A DNA stretch of 60,499 nt, taken from NCBI RefSeq assembly GCF_016446475.1, contig NZ_JAEHFP010000011.1:1-60499 (forward strand), written 5' to 3'. Position numbers and translations under genes: made by a program. The notes under the pieces are model-generated. The model saw only the letters and a program-made list of their open reading frames with translations. It did no database searches and was not told where the DNA came from. Position 1 is the first letter of the stretch. The number at the start of each line of letters is the position of its first letter. Positions 1 through 8,592 of the stretch are shown here, piece after piece. The DNA is from Paracoccus binzhouensis. GTDB lineage: Bacteria; Pseudomonadota; Alphaproteobacteria; Rhodobacterales; Rhodobacteraceae.

Positions 1-2
1 GC

Positions 3-83
3 TACGACAAAACCGCAGACAGTTTCCTCGGCTTCATCGACATCGCCTGCATCAGGCTCTGGCTTCGCCATTTGTCAACATGA
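3..83 (+). mobile_element. IS5-family transposase, C-terminal end (partial)
   Basis: The frame entering from the left edge reads YDKTADSFLGFIDIACIRLW and stops at 81-83. This matches the usual C-terminus of IS5-family (IS427-like) transposases, where a TRYDK motif is followed by a hydrophobic FLxxIxLAxxRLW stretch. Only the last 26 codons are inside the window, so intactness cannot be judged. It lies upstream of the Tn7-like genes and may have inserted into that element or next to it. A degenerate relative is present on the minus strand near 29.8-30.2 kb. Confidence 0.75.
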
Positions 84-1087
84 CCTAAACAGTAAGGAAG
101 GGACCTCCGCAACTTCTCACGACGCACGGAAATCCAAATAAATTACGACTGCATCATATTTGTAACAGTCAATATCCAGGGCCGGGACACACCAAAAATT
201 TCCCGATTGCAGGGCCCGTCAGCACGACGATAAGTTGTGGGCATGATGCTGAACACGATCCCTCATATCGCCTTTACGGCCTTCCGCCTGATACGCTGAT
301 CCATCCGGATCGGGCGCAGGGTATCGCTCAGCCTGATGCTTCCTCTGATCGCCGGAAACGGACCCGAATCGCCTGCCATAAAGCAGGCCGTTCCAGGACC
401 GCCCGGACCATTCAAAGGGCCATCCACCCCCAAGCTTTCCTACGGCAGGCGAAATTCGGCAATCAGGCCGAGTGTTTTTCGCACCGTCGAAGCCCAATCT
501 GGACCGGAGCGGAGGAACTGTCTGTCGCGGCTCCAGAGGGCTGGTCTACAAGACCTGCCCTCACCGGGCGCCAAACGGAATGCTAAAAACGGAATCCCCT
601 TTGGGGTCCAGATCAACCCGTTGATAAGACGTGCTTTCTTCCAATCCAACGGGCTGCGGGATATTGTGCGCGCAAAAGCCACACAGTTTTTGGAGGGATG
701 AACGATGAAGACCTGATGCCCCCAGATACGAAAACGCCGGAATGTTGGCGCATTCCGACGTGATCGTTTCGAGGAAGACCGAAGCCCTCCAGCTCACATA
801 CTGGTTCCTTAGCAGATTCAGCGGCCCGCCGCAAGGAATCCGCATGGGCGACGGACTTCCTCACACCAACAAGCCCCTTTCCGGGGTCGGCTAGAACGAC
901 CCACCCGGTCCTGATCGCAAGCGCGACGGGCCGGAAACGGCCCGTTCATGCCTGGATCCGGAAAGCGGCTGTGAGTGAACCGCGTCCCGCCGAAGGGGCG
1001 CTCCGAAAATCACGGTCATGAGACACCACGGCTGATCCGATGCCCGACAGGCCGGCAAGCTGTGCCTCTCATGCCCATCCCACATTC
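84..1087. other. About 1 kb without a recognisable gene
   Basis: Several frames of 70-120 codons are open on both strands, but none has a ribosome binding site plus a recognisable protein motif, and they overlap in conflicting frames. I see no intact gene and no copy of the terminal 14-bp repeat found at the right end of the Tn7-like element. The composition is less G/C-rich than in the core genes to the right, consistent with accessory DNA. The only clear structure is the hairpin at 926-945. Confidence 0.5.
926..945. other. Perfect 8-bp hairpin with GAAA loop
   Basis: ACGGGCCG and CGGCCCGT form a perfect 8-bp stem around a GAAA tetraloop on the plus strand. No T-run follows on either side, so it is not a typical intrinsic terminator. 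It lies about 180 bp upstream of the tnsA-like start, in otherwise gene-free DNA. It could be a structured leader or the remains of a terminator. The function is unknown. Confidence 0.35.
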
Positions 1088-1108
1088 GCCGGAAGCGTCG
1101 CTTCCGGC
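1088..1108. promoter_or_regulatory. 21-bp perfect palindrome upstream of tnsA
   Basis: GCCGGAAGCG, T, CGCTTCCGGC is a perfect inverted repeat with 10-bp arms around one central base. It ends 18 bp before the proposed tnsA start at 1127 and overlaps the region where the ribosome binding site begins. It could be an operator for autoregulation of the transposition operon or an mRNA hairpin that limits translation. The position and symmetry are directly visible; the role is inference. Confidence 0.5.
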
Positions 1109-1126
1109 AACGAGAGGGGTTTGCCC

Positions 1127-1882
1127 ATGGCGAACAAGACGACGAAGAAGGACACCAAGGCCATGCGGCCGGCGGATCCGGGGTATTCCGGGTTGAACTA
1201 TTTTGGAAACGGTCTCGATCTGCATCTGCCCTCACGGGCGGAGCGGAAGATCGCGCGCTTTTCGAAGGGACATTTCACCGGACGCATCGTGACTGGGGAC
1301 GCCGAAGGGCACAGCGCCGGACGTCTGGTTATGGTGGAGAGTCACTTGGAGTTTTGCTGGTGCCTGGTGCTGCTTGCGCGGTCCGCCACCACCGACCTTC
1401 GTGAACAGGCGGCATTCGACTGGCAGGATCGGGATGGAGAAGTGCATACGCATTACTTCGACTTCCTGGTCACGGAGCGAGATGGGAAGCGGATCGCCTA
1501 CGCGGTGCGGCCGGCCTTGCGCACCGGCGGCCGCTTCGGTGCGACCATGCCGCGGATCGCACACCAGGCGCGGCAGCGCGGTTTTGTCCATGATGTCCGC
1601 CTGCTGACCGATGATGACCTCGATCAGGTCGACCTGTTCAATGGGAAGCTGATGCACGGCATGCGGCAGCCGCAGCCGGATGCGGATATCGCGGCGGAAA
1701 GAATGATTTCGGAAATGACCGGCATCGCCGTGATCGAGGATCTGGTCCGACGCATCGGCATGGGCGCCGATGGCTACCGGGCCGTGGTCCGGCTGATCCG
1801 CCGCCAGCGCCTCCGTCTCCTCGATCATGTGCGTATCGACTATCAGGCCGCCGTATATGCCGCCCCCGGTTCCAGGGTCTGA
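1127..1882 (+). CDS. tnsA: TnsA-like endonuclease subunit with altered active site
   Basis: This 251-residue protein is the first gene of the transposition operon. ATG 1127 was chosen because a GAGAGGGG ribosome binding site precedes it; the open frame upstream has no motif. The region around residues 70-135 follows the TnsA N-terminal nuclease pattern: a VESHLEF helix, a strand with YFDFLV in place of the usual PDF, then a GKRIAYAVRP strand. In Tn7 TnsA the last strand carries Q-x-K (Q130, K132); here it reads A-V-R, so the usual catalytic lysine is absent. TnsA normally cuts the 5' ends so that transposition is cut-and-paste. Loss of activity would favour cointegrates. The family call rests mainly on this pattern and on position directly before tnsB. 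Confidence 0.65.
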   Translation: MANKTTKKDTKAMRPADPGYSGLNYFGNGLDLHLPSRAERKIARFSKGHFTGRIVTGDAEGHSAGRLVMVESHLEFCWCLVLLARSATTDLREQAAFDWQDRDGEVHTHYFDFLVTERDGKRIAYAVRPALRTGGRFGATMPRIAHQARQRGFVHDVRLLTDDDLDQVDLFNGKLMHGMRQPQPDADIAAERMISEMTGIAVIEDLVRRIGMGADGYRAVVRLIRRQRLRLLDHVRIDYQAAVYAAPGSRV

Positions 1883-1886
1883 TGCC

Positions 1887-4121
1887 ATGCAGCAAATCAC
1901 CTTTGAACCGAGTCCTGCGCATCGGCTGGCTCTGAGCACCTACGACCGCCTGACCATCGCCGGCATGTCGGTGCCGCTGCGCCCGATCAGCTGCAATGAC
2001 CATGGTTGGGTCTTGGCCGAGACCGAAGGGAATGGCCTGTCTGAGGTCTATCCGCACATGCAGCTGGCCGGTCTCGACAGGGCAGGCCATATCCGGCACG
2101 AGCGCGGATACTTTGACCAGAACCGGGCACGGGCGCGCTCGAGCAGGCCGTCCCAGGCGCTGATTTCCGCGCTCCCGCCAAAGCAGCTCGCCGCTTTCCT
2201 GAAGAGCAGCGCCTATCTCGCGGCCTACGAGAAGCTCAGGTCGGAAGGGCTGATCAAGGCCAGCCAAGAGTCGTATACGGCGAATGAAGCCCTGCTTTTC
2301 GCCACCGCGTCGCGACTGGTCGATGAACTTTACCCGACGGGCGGGAGCGGTCTGTCGAAGTCGGCAGATTTCCGCGAGGTTCCATCCTGGTCGACGCTGA
2401 AGCGCTGGCAGAAGCGAGCTCGCCTCGGTGGTGAGGCCGCATTGCCGGGGCGTTTCCACAAGCGCGGCAACCGGAACCGCAAGATGGATGGAGAGGCCAT
2501 CGCCCTGATGGTCAAGACGATCCGGCGCGCTTGGCTCGACGAGAACCGCAAGGAGGCAAAACAGGTCTGGGAAGCGGTCGATCGCGCTTTCAAGATCGCC
2601 AACGAACAACGCAGGATCGACGGCCATCTGCCGCTGGTTCCCCCTTCGCGGGAGACCGTGAGAAAAGAGATCGCGCTTATCGATCCTTTCGGTGCAACGC
2701 TCGCACGCATCGGCCCTGGTGCCGCCCGGACGAAGTTCAGACCGGTAGGGGCTGGCATCGAGGTAACCCGGGCTGGTGAGCGGGTGGAGATCGACGAGAT
2801 CTCCCTCGACCTCTTCACCATTCCCGAGATGCGCATGTTCATCGACGGAATCCCTGCGGCGCTGCGCAGACGGCTCGGCCTCGAGAAGAAGTCTGTTCGA
2901 TGGACCGTCACCGTGGCCATCGACGTCCGGACGCGTTGCATCCTGGGCATCGCAATCAGCCGGACGCCCAATCACCGCGCTGCGCGGCAGGTGCTGCAGA
3001 TGACCATGGTGAACAAGGGTCGATGGGCCTGTGCCGCCGACTGCCATGACCCTTGGGACATGGCCTGCCCGCCGGAACTGATCGTCTCGGATGGTGGATC
3101 CGCCTTTATCGCGCCCGAGTTCAAGATGGCCTGCGCCGACCTCGGCATCGCCACCGAGATCGCTGTCGGGGGGCTGCCTGAGCTTCGGGCCTTCATCGAG
3201 AGAATCTTCGGAACACTCAACCTACGCCTGCTTCCACTGCTGAGCGGCCGGACCTTCGGTGATGTGGTTGAAAAGGGCGAGGCGGATCCGCAGTCGCTCG
3301 CCGCCCTGACCTTCGACGATCTGGCCTTCTGCCTGACCAGATGGATCGTCGACGCATATCACAACACGCCGCATTCGGGCCTGGGCGGCAAGACACCCCG
3401 ACAGGTTTGGCAGGAACTCGTGGCCCGGGACGGGGTCGCCCCGTCCCCCGACAACCAGCGCTGGCGAATGGTGTTCGGAGAACGCCTGATCCGCGCCCTG
3501 GACAAACGCGGCATCGTGGTTCTGGGGGTGCGCTATCACTGCGAGGCGCTGGCGCTCTGGATGAGCCGCAAAGGTGAACAGAAGCTGCATGTGCGCTGGC
3601 ATCCCCGCGACCTCGGCGGCATCGAGGTTTACCTCGGCGATCAATGGATCACGGTGCCTGCGGTCAAGAACGGCTTCGAGACCTGGGACGCGCTGGTTGG
3701 AAAAAGCGCCAACATTTGGCTGGATGCCATTCGCAACCTCCGCGCCGCCCATCCGGACCGCAAGACCCTCTACTTCGACATGATCGACGAGGCGATGCAG
3801 GCGATCGATGCACGCAACGAGCAGGCCAGGTGGCTGGCCGATCTGTTCGTCGACGAATGGACCGAGGAGCGTATCGAAAAGGCGCGGCAACGCCTCTTCA
3901 TCGGTTTCCGCACCTCCGCCCGTCCGCAGTCGGGGATGCCGGCCACCGATGGCCCGGGCCGTTCGATTCCTGCACCTGACGACGATGAGGAGGAAGATCG
4001 GCTGCCGATCCCGCGCGCCGCCGAGAGGCCTGCCCTGCACAAGCCCAACATTCCCGCCCGCACCGCCTCCGCCCCGCCGGCCGAAATTCCCTCTGACAAA
4101 AACTGGAGCATCGAAGAATGA
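1887..4121 (+). CDS. tnsB: TnsB/TniA-type DDE transposase
   Basis: This 744-residue transposase joins the element's 3' ends to target DNA. The start at 1887 lies 4 bases after the tnsA stop; the open frame upstream overlaps tnsA and was not preferred. The integrase core has the DDE triad at D303 (EIDEISLD), D402 (VSDGGSAF) and E438 (FIERIFGT), giving the 35-residue D-to-E spacing of the Mu/retroviral superfamily. An N-terminal helix-turn-helix region (about residues 150-250, with a WSTLKRW motif) should bind the ends. The Mu-type beta-barrel domain lies around residues 500-600. The C-terminal tail after about residue 680 is rich in Pro, Asp and Glu and, by analogy with Tn7, probably contacts TnsC. 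Confidence 0.9.
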   Translation: MQQITFEPSPAHRLALSTYDRLTIAGMSVPLRPISCNDHGWVLAETEGNGLSEVYPHMQLAGLDRAGHIRHERGYFDQNRARARSSRPSQALISALPPKQLAAFLKSSAYLAAYEKLRSEGLIKASQESYTANEALLFATASRLVDELYPTGGSGLSKSADFREVPSWSTLKRWQKRARLGGEAALPGRFHKRGNRNRKMDGEAIALMVKTIRRAWLDENRKEAKQVWEAVDRAFKIANEQRRIDGHLPLVPPSRETVRKEIALIDPFGATLARIGPGAARTKFRPVGAGIEVTRAGERVEIDEISLDLFTIPEMRMFIDGIPAALRRRLGLEKKSVRWTVTVAIDVRTRCILGIAISRTPNHRAARQVLQMTMVNKGRWACAADCHDPWDMACPPELIVSDGGSAFIAPEFKMACADLGIATEIAVGGLPELRAFIERIFGTLNLRLLPLLSGRTFGDVVEKGEADPQSLAALTFDDLAFCLTRWIVDAYHNTPHSGLGGKTPRQVWQELVARDGVAPSPDNQRWRMVFGERLIRALDKRGIVVLGVRYHCEALALWMSRKGEQKLHVRWHPRDLGGIEVYLGDQWITVPAVKNGFETWDALVGKSANIWLDAIRNLRAAHPDRKTLYFDMIDEAMQAIDARNEQARWLADLFVDEWTEERIEKARQRLFIGFRTSARPQSGMPATDGPGRSIPAPDDDEEEDRLPIPRAAERPALHKPNIPARTASAPPAEIPSDKNWSIEE

Positions 4122-5092
4122 CCATGCGTAGCCCCGCCGACATCACCGAGACCATGAACAAGATCCGGAGCCTCTATATCCGGACCGAGCGCGACAATAA
4201 CTTTGGCGACCACCTGGACCGCCTGCTTTCCCGCGACGCCGAGGGCAACCTCCTGCCCGTGGCGCAGCGATTTACCACGACCCGCGAAACCCGCGGGGTG
4301 ATGGTGATCGACGAGCCAGGCGGCGGCAAGTCCACCCTCATCGACCATGCTCTCCGGCGCCATCCGGCGCTCAATGCCGGGCCGGACGGACAGCAGGCAT
4401 GGCTTGCCGGCTCGGTTCCGTCGCCTGCCACGTTCAAGAGCATGATTGGCCATCTTCTGGAACAGAGCGGCTATCCTCCAATCGAGGGCCGCCGGGAGGC
4501 GTGGTCGCTGGTGCAGTTGCTACGAGCCCGGTTCACGGTCCGCGGCATTGCCGTCCTTTTGATCGACGAGGCCCATGACCTGTTCTGCGCCGACCGCGGC
4601 CTGATCCTGCGGGCGATCAAATCGCTGATGCAGGGCGACGAGGCTGTTGCCATCATTCTCTCCGGCACCGGGAAGCTGCGCGATATCCTGCGGTCCGATC
4701 CCCAGGTCCAGCGTCGCTTCACCACGCTCCTCCTACCGCCTGTCGACGCGGTGGCCGACCGTGCTCATATCACCGACATGATCGCGGCCTATTGTAAGCG
4801 GGCCAACCTGGAGCCGCCCGCCGAGGCCGATCTGGTCGACCGGCTGGTCCATGCTTCCCGCCACCGTTTCGGTCGCTGCATCGAAGCCGTCATCGGCGCC
4901 ATCGAACGCGCCTTGATCTGCGGGCACGAAAGTCTGGACATGGGTCATTTCGCCGAGGACTGGACGCTGAAGGAGGGGAGCGAGCCGCATCGCAATATCT
5001 TCCTCGCGGAAGAATGGTGGCTCATCGATCCCGACCGCGAGCCGGAGGAGGACATGCCTGTTGTCGTCCCGCGCCGGAAGCGGAGCAAATGA
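4118..5092 (+). CDS. tnsC: TnsC/TniB-type AAA+ ATPase, transposition regulator
   Basis: This 324-residue AAA+ ATPase should link target recognition by TniQ to the transposase. The Walker A motif reads DEPGGGKST near residue 70 and Walker B reads VLLIDEAHDL near residue 150, followed by a sensor-1-like IILSGTG. The start overlaps the tnsB stop codon (ATGA), so the two genes are translationally coupled. The length fits TniB/TnsC proteins of Tn5053- and Tn7-like elements. The last 20 residues are basic (PRRKRSK). Confidence 0.9.
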   Translation: MTMRSPADITETMNKIRSLYIRTERDNNFGDHLDRLLSRDAEGNLLPVAQRFTTTRETRGVMVIDEPGGGKSTLIDHALRRHPALNAGPDGQQAWLAGSVPSPATFKSMIGHLLEQSGYPPIEGRREAWSLVQLLRARFTVRGIAVLLIDEAHDLFCADRGLILRAIKSLMQGDEAVAIILSGTGKLRDILRSDPQVQRRFTTLLLPPVDAVADRAHITDMIAAYCKRANLEPPAEADLVDRLVHASRHRFGRCIEAVIGAIERALICGHESLDMGHFAEDWTLKEGSEPHRNIFLAEEWWLIDPDREPEEDMPVVVPRRKRSK

Positions 5093-6645
5093 TCATGGCC
5101 TTTCTGTTCCCCCGCCTGCCCTTCGTGCCCGACGAAACTCCGCTCTCCTGGGCCGCGCGCCTTGCCGCCTTCCATACCGGCGGGCGGCTGGTGCCGTTCC
5201 TCAACGATCTCGGCATCGCGCTCAAGGATCTGGTCGCGGGCGCGACGGACGCGATCACCCGTCTCTGCGACGTGGCGGATCAGGATCCTGAGCCGGTGCT
5301 GCACAATACCATTCACGCCTTGGGAGAGCGCCAGTTCCTTTTGCGCAGCGAGGCCTTTACCGCCGAGATGACCACCGGACCGCAGACGCGGTTCTGTCCG
5401 GCCTGTCTGGCCGAGGATGATACGGGCCACCACAGACCCGATGCCATGCGCCGCGGGCGGCTCATTTGGCGCTTGCAACCGGTCCGGGTCTGCCCGGTCC
5501 ATCATCTGACGCTGATCTCGCGCCGGCTGAACAAGTGGGACGATATCACGCATGAGCTTTCGGTTCTCGTGCCGGAAGACCAACGGGCGTTGCTGGCCTT
5601 GGCGGAAACCGCCCACGTCCAACCGCCTTCCCCTCTGCAGGACTATGTCCTTGCGCGCTTTGAGGGCCGATCGGGTCCCGCCTGGGCTGACGGACAGGGT
5701 ATCGAACAGGTCACCCGTGCAACCGAAATGCTCGGCGGGGTGCTGGAGTTCGGGACGCAGGCCAAGCCGGCGGAGCTCTCGATGACCGACTGGAATCGTG
5801 CCAGCAACAATGCTTGGTCATATGTCCGGCAGGGCGAGGACGGTGTCCGATCCGGGCTGGAAATGCTGCAACAGAGGGCTATTGAGCGGGGCATGGTCGG
5901 TCATCATAACCGGTTCGCCACCTTCGGCATGCTCTACCGATGGCTTTCCTCCCCAAAACTTACCAAGGATCCCGGTCCGATCCGCGAATTGCTGCGCCAG
6001 CACATCATCGACACCACGGATATCCTGCCTCAGGAAAAACTGCTCGGTAAGATGGTGACCATGCCGAAATGGGGCAGTATCACCTCCATCGCGAAATCTG
6101 GTGGCGTGCATCCGCTCACCCTGCGGGACGTGCTCATCGCCAGGCGGGTCATCCCGGCCAAGGCGAAAGACCAGCCTTGTTCAGCCACGCTTGTGGACTT
6201 TCAGATCGGGCATGAGGTGGCGTTGGAGATGCGCCGGGCCGTCGCGGTCACCGCGCTGCCCAGCCTCCTGAACGCTTCGCGCCCGATGGCGACCTGTCTC
6301 ATCAACACCGGTCTTCTGGCCGCGCTGCATGGCGGCAACGGTCAGAAACAGGGCAAGGTCAGCCGTTCGATTGACGGGTTACGTGTGGAAGCGCTGATCA
6401 ACGAAATCAACCGAGGCTTCCCAAAGGTGGGCACCGCGCCAGAGGGATTCGTGAAGCTGGCAAAGGCCGCCGAGATGAGCCGGGTGCCGATGGAGGTCAT
6501 CCTTATCGGGGTGTTCCGGCACCATCTAGAACGCGTGTTCCGTCTGCAGAGCGAGCCGGGTCTGGGTGGTTTGCTCGTCGATCCACAAGAGGTGAAAGTG
6601 CTGCCCGCCAGGATTCCGGACAAGGACATGCCCTTCGTGCTCTGA
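5089..6645 (+). CDS. tniQ: TniQ-family target-selection protein (TnsD-like)
   Basis: The 518-residue product begins MIMAFLFPRLP at an ATGA overlap with the tnsC stop. The N-terminal TniQ domain has the typical DETPLSWAARLA start and a zinc-binding set, CPAC near residue 101 and CPVH near residue 139. The second half contains helix-turn-helix-like segments (for example around HPLTLRDVLIARRVIP) suited to sequence-specific DNA binding. At this length it resembles TnsD-type proteins, which recognise a fixed attachment site, more than the short TniQ proteins of CRISPR-associated elements. No Cas genes are present. It is the last gene of the operon and is followed by a terminator. Confidence 0.85.
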   Translation: MIMAFLFPRLPFVPDETPLSWAARLAAFHTGGRLVPFLNDLGIALKDLVAGATDAITRLCDVADQDPEPVLHNTIHALGERQFLLRSEAFTAEMTTGPQTRFCPACLAEDDTGHHRPDAMRRGRLIWRLQPVRVCPVHHLTLISRRLNKWDDITHELSVLVPEDQRALLALAETAHVQPPSPLQDYVLARFEGRSGPAWADGQGIEQVTRATEMLGGVLEFGTQAKPAELSMTDWNRASNNAWSYVRQGEDGVRSGLEMLQQRAIERGMVGHHNRFATFGMLYRWLSSPKLTKDPGPIRELLRQHIIDTTDILPQEKLLGKMVTMPKWGSITSIAKSGGVHPLTLRDVLIARRVIPAKAKDQPCSATLVDFQIGHEVALEMRRAVAVTALPSLLNASRPMATCLINTGLLAALHGGNGQKQGKVSRSIDGLRVEALINEINRGFPKVGTAPEGFVKLAKAAEMSRVPMEVILIGVFRHHLERVFRLQSEPGLGGLLVDPQEVKVLPARIPDKDMPFVL

Positions 6646-6756
6646 ACCTGTCCCAGCGGATTCCGCTTTCGGCTCGGACATCATCTATGCTCAGGTGATT
6701 CCGCCTCATCCTCCCCCGAGCATCTTTCGAACGCCTCCAATCCTGGGACTTCATAC

Positions 6757-6780
6757 ATGCCGCCTTCGGGCGGCATTTTT
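6757..6780 (+). terminator. Intrinsic terminator after tniQ
   Basis: ATGCCGCC and GGCGGCAT form a perfect 8-bp stem with a TTCG loop, followed by a T-run. It lies 112 bp past the tniQ stop codon and should end the transposition transcript before the element's terminus. Confidence 0.9.
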
Positions 6781-6807
6781 CTTGCCTGAATCTCGAAGAT
6801 TCGAGGG

Positions 6808-6821
6808 TCATTTTATGCTTG
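6808..6821 (+). repeat. Inner copy of 14-bp terminal repeat (putative TnsB site)
   Basis: TCATTTTATGCTTG occurs here and again, identical and in the same orientation, at 6912-6925. The flanking GG two bases upstream is also shared. Repeated transposase binding sites in direct orientation near each end are a hallmark of Tn7-like elements. A weaker variant, TCATCTATGC, begins at 6681. Confidence 0.7.
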
Positions 6822-6911
6822 CAAAAGGGGCAAAGACTTGACGTTTCCGAGGAACCCATAAAAATTATTAAGTCCTTTCAGTGCATTGTAGATCGCCCTG
6901 ATTGAAATGGC

Positions 6912-6925
6912 TCATTTTATGCTTG
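6912..6925 (+). repeat. Outer copy of 14-bp terminal repeat and element right end
   Basis: This second copy of TCATTTTATGCTTG is followed by GGCGGCACA, and the inferred element boundary falls after the A at 6933. The two copies start 104 bp apart. The boundary is inferred from the ACA-3' rule for this superfamily; a 5-bp target duplication cannot be checked because the left end is not in the window. Confidence 0.65.
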
Positions 6926-6990
6926 GCGGCACAGCCCCACCACCTGACCAGCCCCCAAGCCCCGGGCGGGTCGTCGGCGCCGCCGCCCGG

Positions 6991-8592
6991 TTACGGCTTG
7001 TTGGCCAGCAAGGCGCGCAGCTGCGCCGGGAAAAGCTGCAACAGCAGGGTTTCGGTCACCGCGGCATCGCCGTTCGAGACGAAGGCGCGCAGGTCGATGG
7101 GGCTGTCGTCGCGCGGCGCCTGCGCGTCGAAGCTGCCGAAGCCCAGATCGAACATGGCCCGCCATGTCGGCCGGCCGACGATGGGATAGACCGCATCGTT
7201 CGACACCACCCCGCGCGAGGCCGAGATGTTGAAGCGCGGCTTGTCGCCCGGCGACAGGCCATGCGGGGTGAAGTCGCAGACGATCTTCATGGTATCGCGC
7301 GGCCGCGGCTGGCCGGGCACGCCGCCGGCGCCGACGCGGACCGCCACGAACTGCCCGGTGCTGCCGGTCAGCGGGCTGTCCTTGAGCCAGGACAGCGTAT
7401 AGTCCAGCGCATAGGCATCGCCGGCCCTGGCCGGGACAGCGGGCTGCCAGAAGGCGACGATATTGTCGTGGATCTCGTCCTCGGTGCGCAGCTCGACCAG
7501 GGTGACGGTGCCGTCGCCCCAGTCGCCCCTGGGCGCCACCCAGGCGCTGGCGCGCTTCTCGTAGAAAACGCCATCATCCTGGTATTGCTCGAAATTCCTT
7601 TCCCGCTGCATCAGCCCGAACCCCTTGATCGAGGGTGCGGCGAAGGTGTTGGCCATGGTATGCGGCGGGTTGTTCAGCGGCCGCCAGATGCGCTCGCCGC
7701 TGCCAGTCAGGATCTCGAGCCCGTCGGAATCGTGGATCTCGGGGCGCCAATCGGCGGCCAGATGCGGCGTGTTCTTGCCGAACCAGTACATCGAGGTCAG
7801 GGGCGCGATGCCCAGCCGCTCGACCGCGTCGCGCATGAAGATGCGGGCGGTCACCTCCTGCACCACGCCCTCGCCCCGGCGCGAGACGATGCGATAGGCG
7901 CCGGTCGCCCGCGGGCTGTCCAGCAGCGCATAGGTGGTCTGGCCGCTTTCGGTTTCCGGCTCCAGCCAGAAATGCGTGAACAGCGGGAATTCCTCGGGGC
8001 CGTCGGGAATGGCGGTGTCGATCGCCAGGCCGCGGGCCGACAGGCCGAACTGGCCGCTATAGCCCGAGGTTCGCCAGTAGGAGGCGCCCAGGAACGCCAT
8101 CCAGTCCAGCCCAGTTTCCGCATCCATGACGCTGAAGCCGGCAAATCCGTCGGTCTTGGCCAGCCGCCGCGCCGGGTTGTCCGGGGGGATGTCGAACAGC
8201 TCCAGCGAGAACGGGATTTCCGAGGCCATGCCGTCGTCGAGGCTGTAAAGATGCACCGGCTGCTTGAAATAGCGGCCGGGAAAGAAGAACCGCACCTGCG
8301 AGGCGACCGGGCGGTCGCGCCACAGCGCCCGGTCCTGGCGGAAGCGGATCTCGTTATGGCGGTCGTAATCCACCTGTTCCAGGATCTCGGCATCCTCGAC
8401 CTGCGGTGGCTGGTGGGCCTGCTGCGCCAGGTCGCGCGCCCGATCCGTCAGCATCTCGAAGGAGAACGGCTGCGGCTCGCCGGCGGCGGCACCGTTCCCC
8501 GCCGCCTGCGCGATCCGCGGCAGCAGGAAGAAAGCGCCGCCGCCCAGGGCGGCCTGCAGCATGGTGCGGCGGGCGAGTTTGCGCGAATACAT
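6991..8592 (-). CDS. opgD: Glucan biosynthesis protein D (OpgD/MdoD), periplasmic
   Basis: The 533-residue protein of the OpgG/OpgD family is involved in the structure of osmoregulated periplasmic glucans. The N-terminus SRKLARRTMLQAALGGGAFF is a twin-arginine signal (RR at residues 8-9) followed by a hydrophobic core and an AQA cleavage site near residue 30, which fits OpgD rather than the Sec-exported OpgG. The family motifs FxFPGRYFKQPVHLYSLDDG and MYWFGKN are present. The length is typical. Its 3' end faces the Tn7-like element, whose end lies 57 bp beyond the stop codon, so the gene itself is intact. Confidence 0.88.
   Translation of the reverse strand: MYSRKLARRTMLQAALGGGAFFLLPRIAQAAGNGAAAGEPQPFSFEMLTDRARDLAQQAHQPPQVEDAEILEQVDYDRHNEIRFRQDRALWRDRPVASQVRFFFPGRYFKQPVHLYSLDDGMASEIPFSLELFDIPPDNPARRLAKTDGFAGFSVMDAETGLDWMAFLGASYWRTSGYSGQFGLSARGLAIDTAIPDGPEEFPLFTHFWLEPETESGQTTYALLDSPRATGAYRIVSRRGEGVVQEVTARIFMRDAVERLGIAPLTSMYWFGKNTPHLAADWRPEIHDSDGLEILTGSGERIWRPLNNPPHTMANTFAAPSIKGFGLMQRERNFEQYQDDGVFYEKRASAWVAPRGDWGDGTVTLVELRTEDEIHDNIVAFWQPAVPARAGDAYALDYTLSWLKDSPLTGSTGQFVAVRVGAGGVPGQPRPRDTMKIVCDFTPHGLSPGDKPRFNISASRGVVSNDAVYPIVGRPTWRAMFDLGFGSFDAQAPRDDSPIDLRAFVSNGDAAVTETLLLQLFPAQLRALLANKP

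Larger units (their letters stand above)
84..6933 (+). mobile_element. Tn7-like transposon, right-hand part
   Basis: This is a transposition module in the order TnsA-like, TnsB (DDE transposase), TnsC (AAA ATPase) and TniQ, all on the plus strand. A terminator follows, then two 14-bp direct repeats that look like transposase binding sites. The outermost repeat is followed by GGCGGCACA, giving the ...ACA terminus expected for this superfamily at 6933. No matching left end was found inside the window, so the left limit given is simply the first base after the IS5 fragment. The left end may lie outside the window or be lost. There is no visible cargo between tniQ and the right end, and no resolvase. 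Confidence 0.7.

Noticed and set aside
530..570. tRNA-like anticodon stem GGTCT-TGTAGACC
   Set aside because: The neighbouring arms do not form D and T arms and there is no TTCGA motif, so no cloverleaf can be drawn.
1..6933. CRISPR-associated transposon (CAST)
   Set aside because: There are no CRISPR repeats and no cas genes, and TniQ is of the long TnsD-like type.
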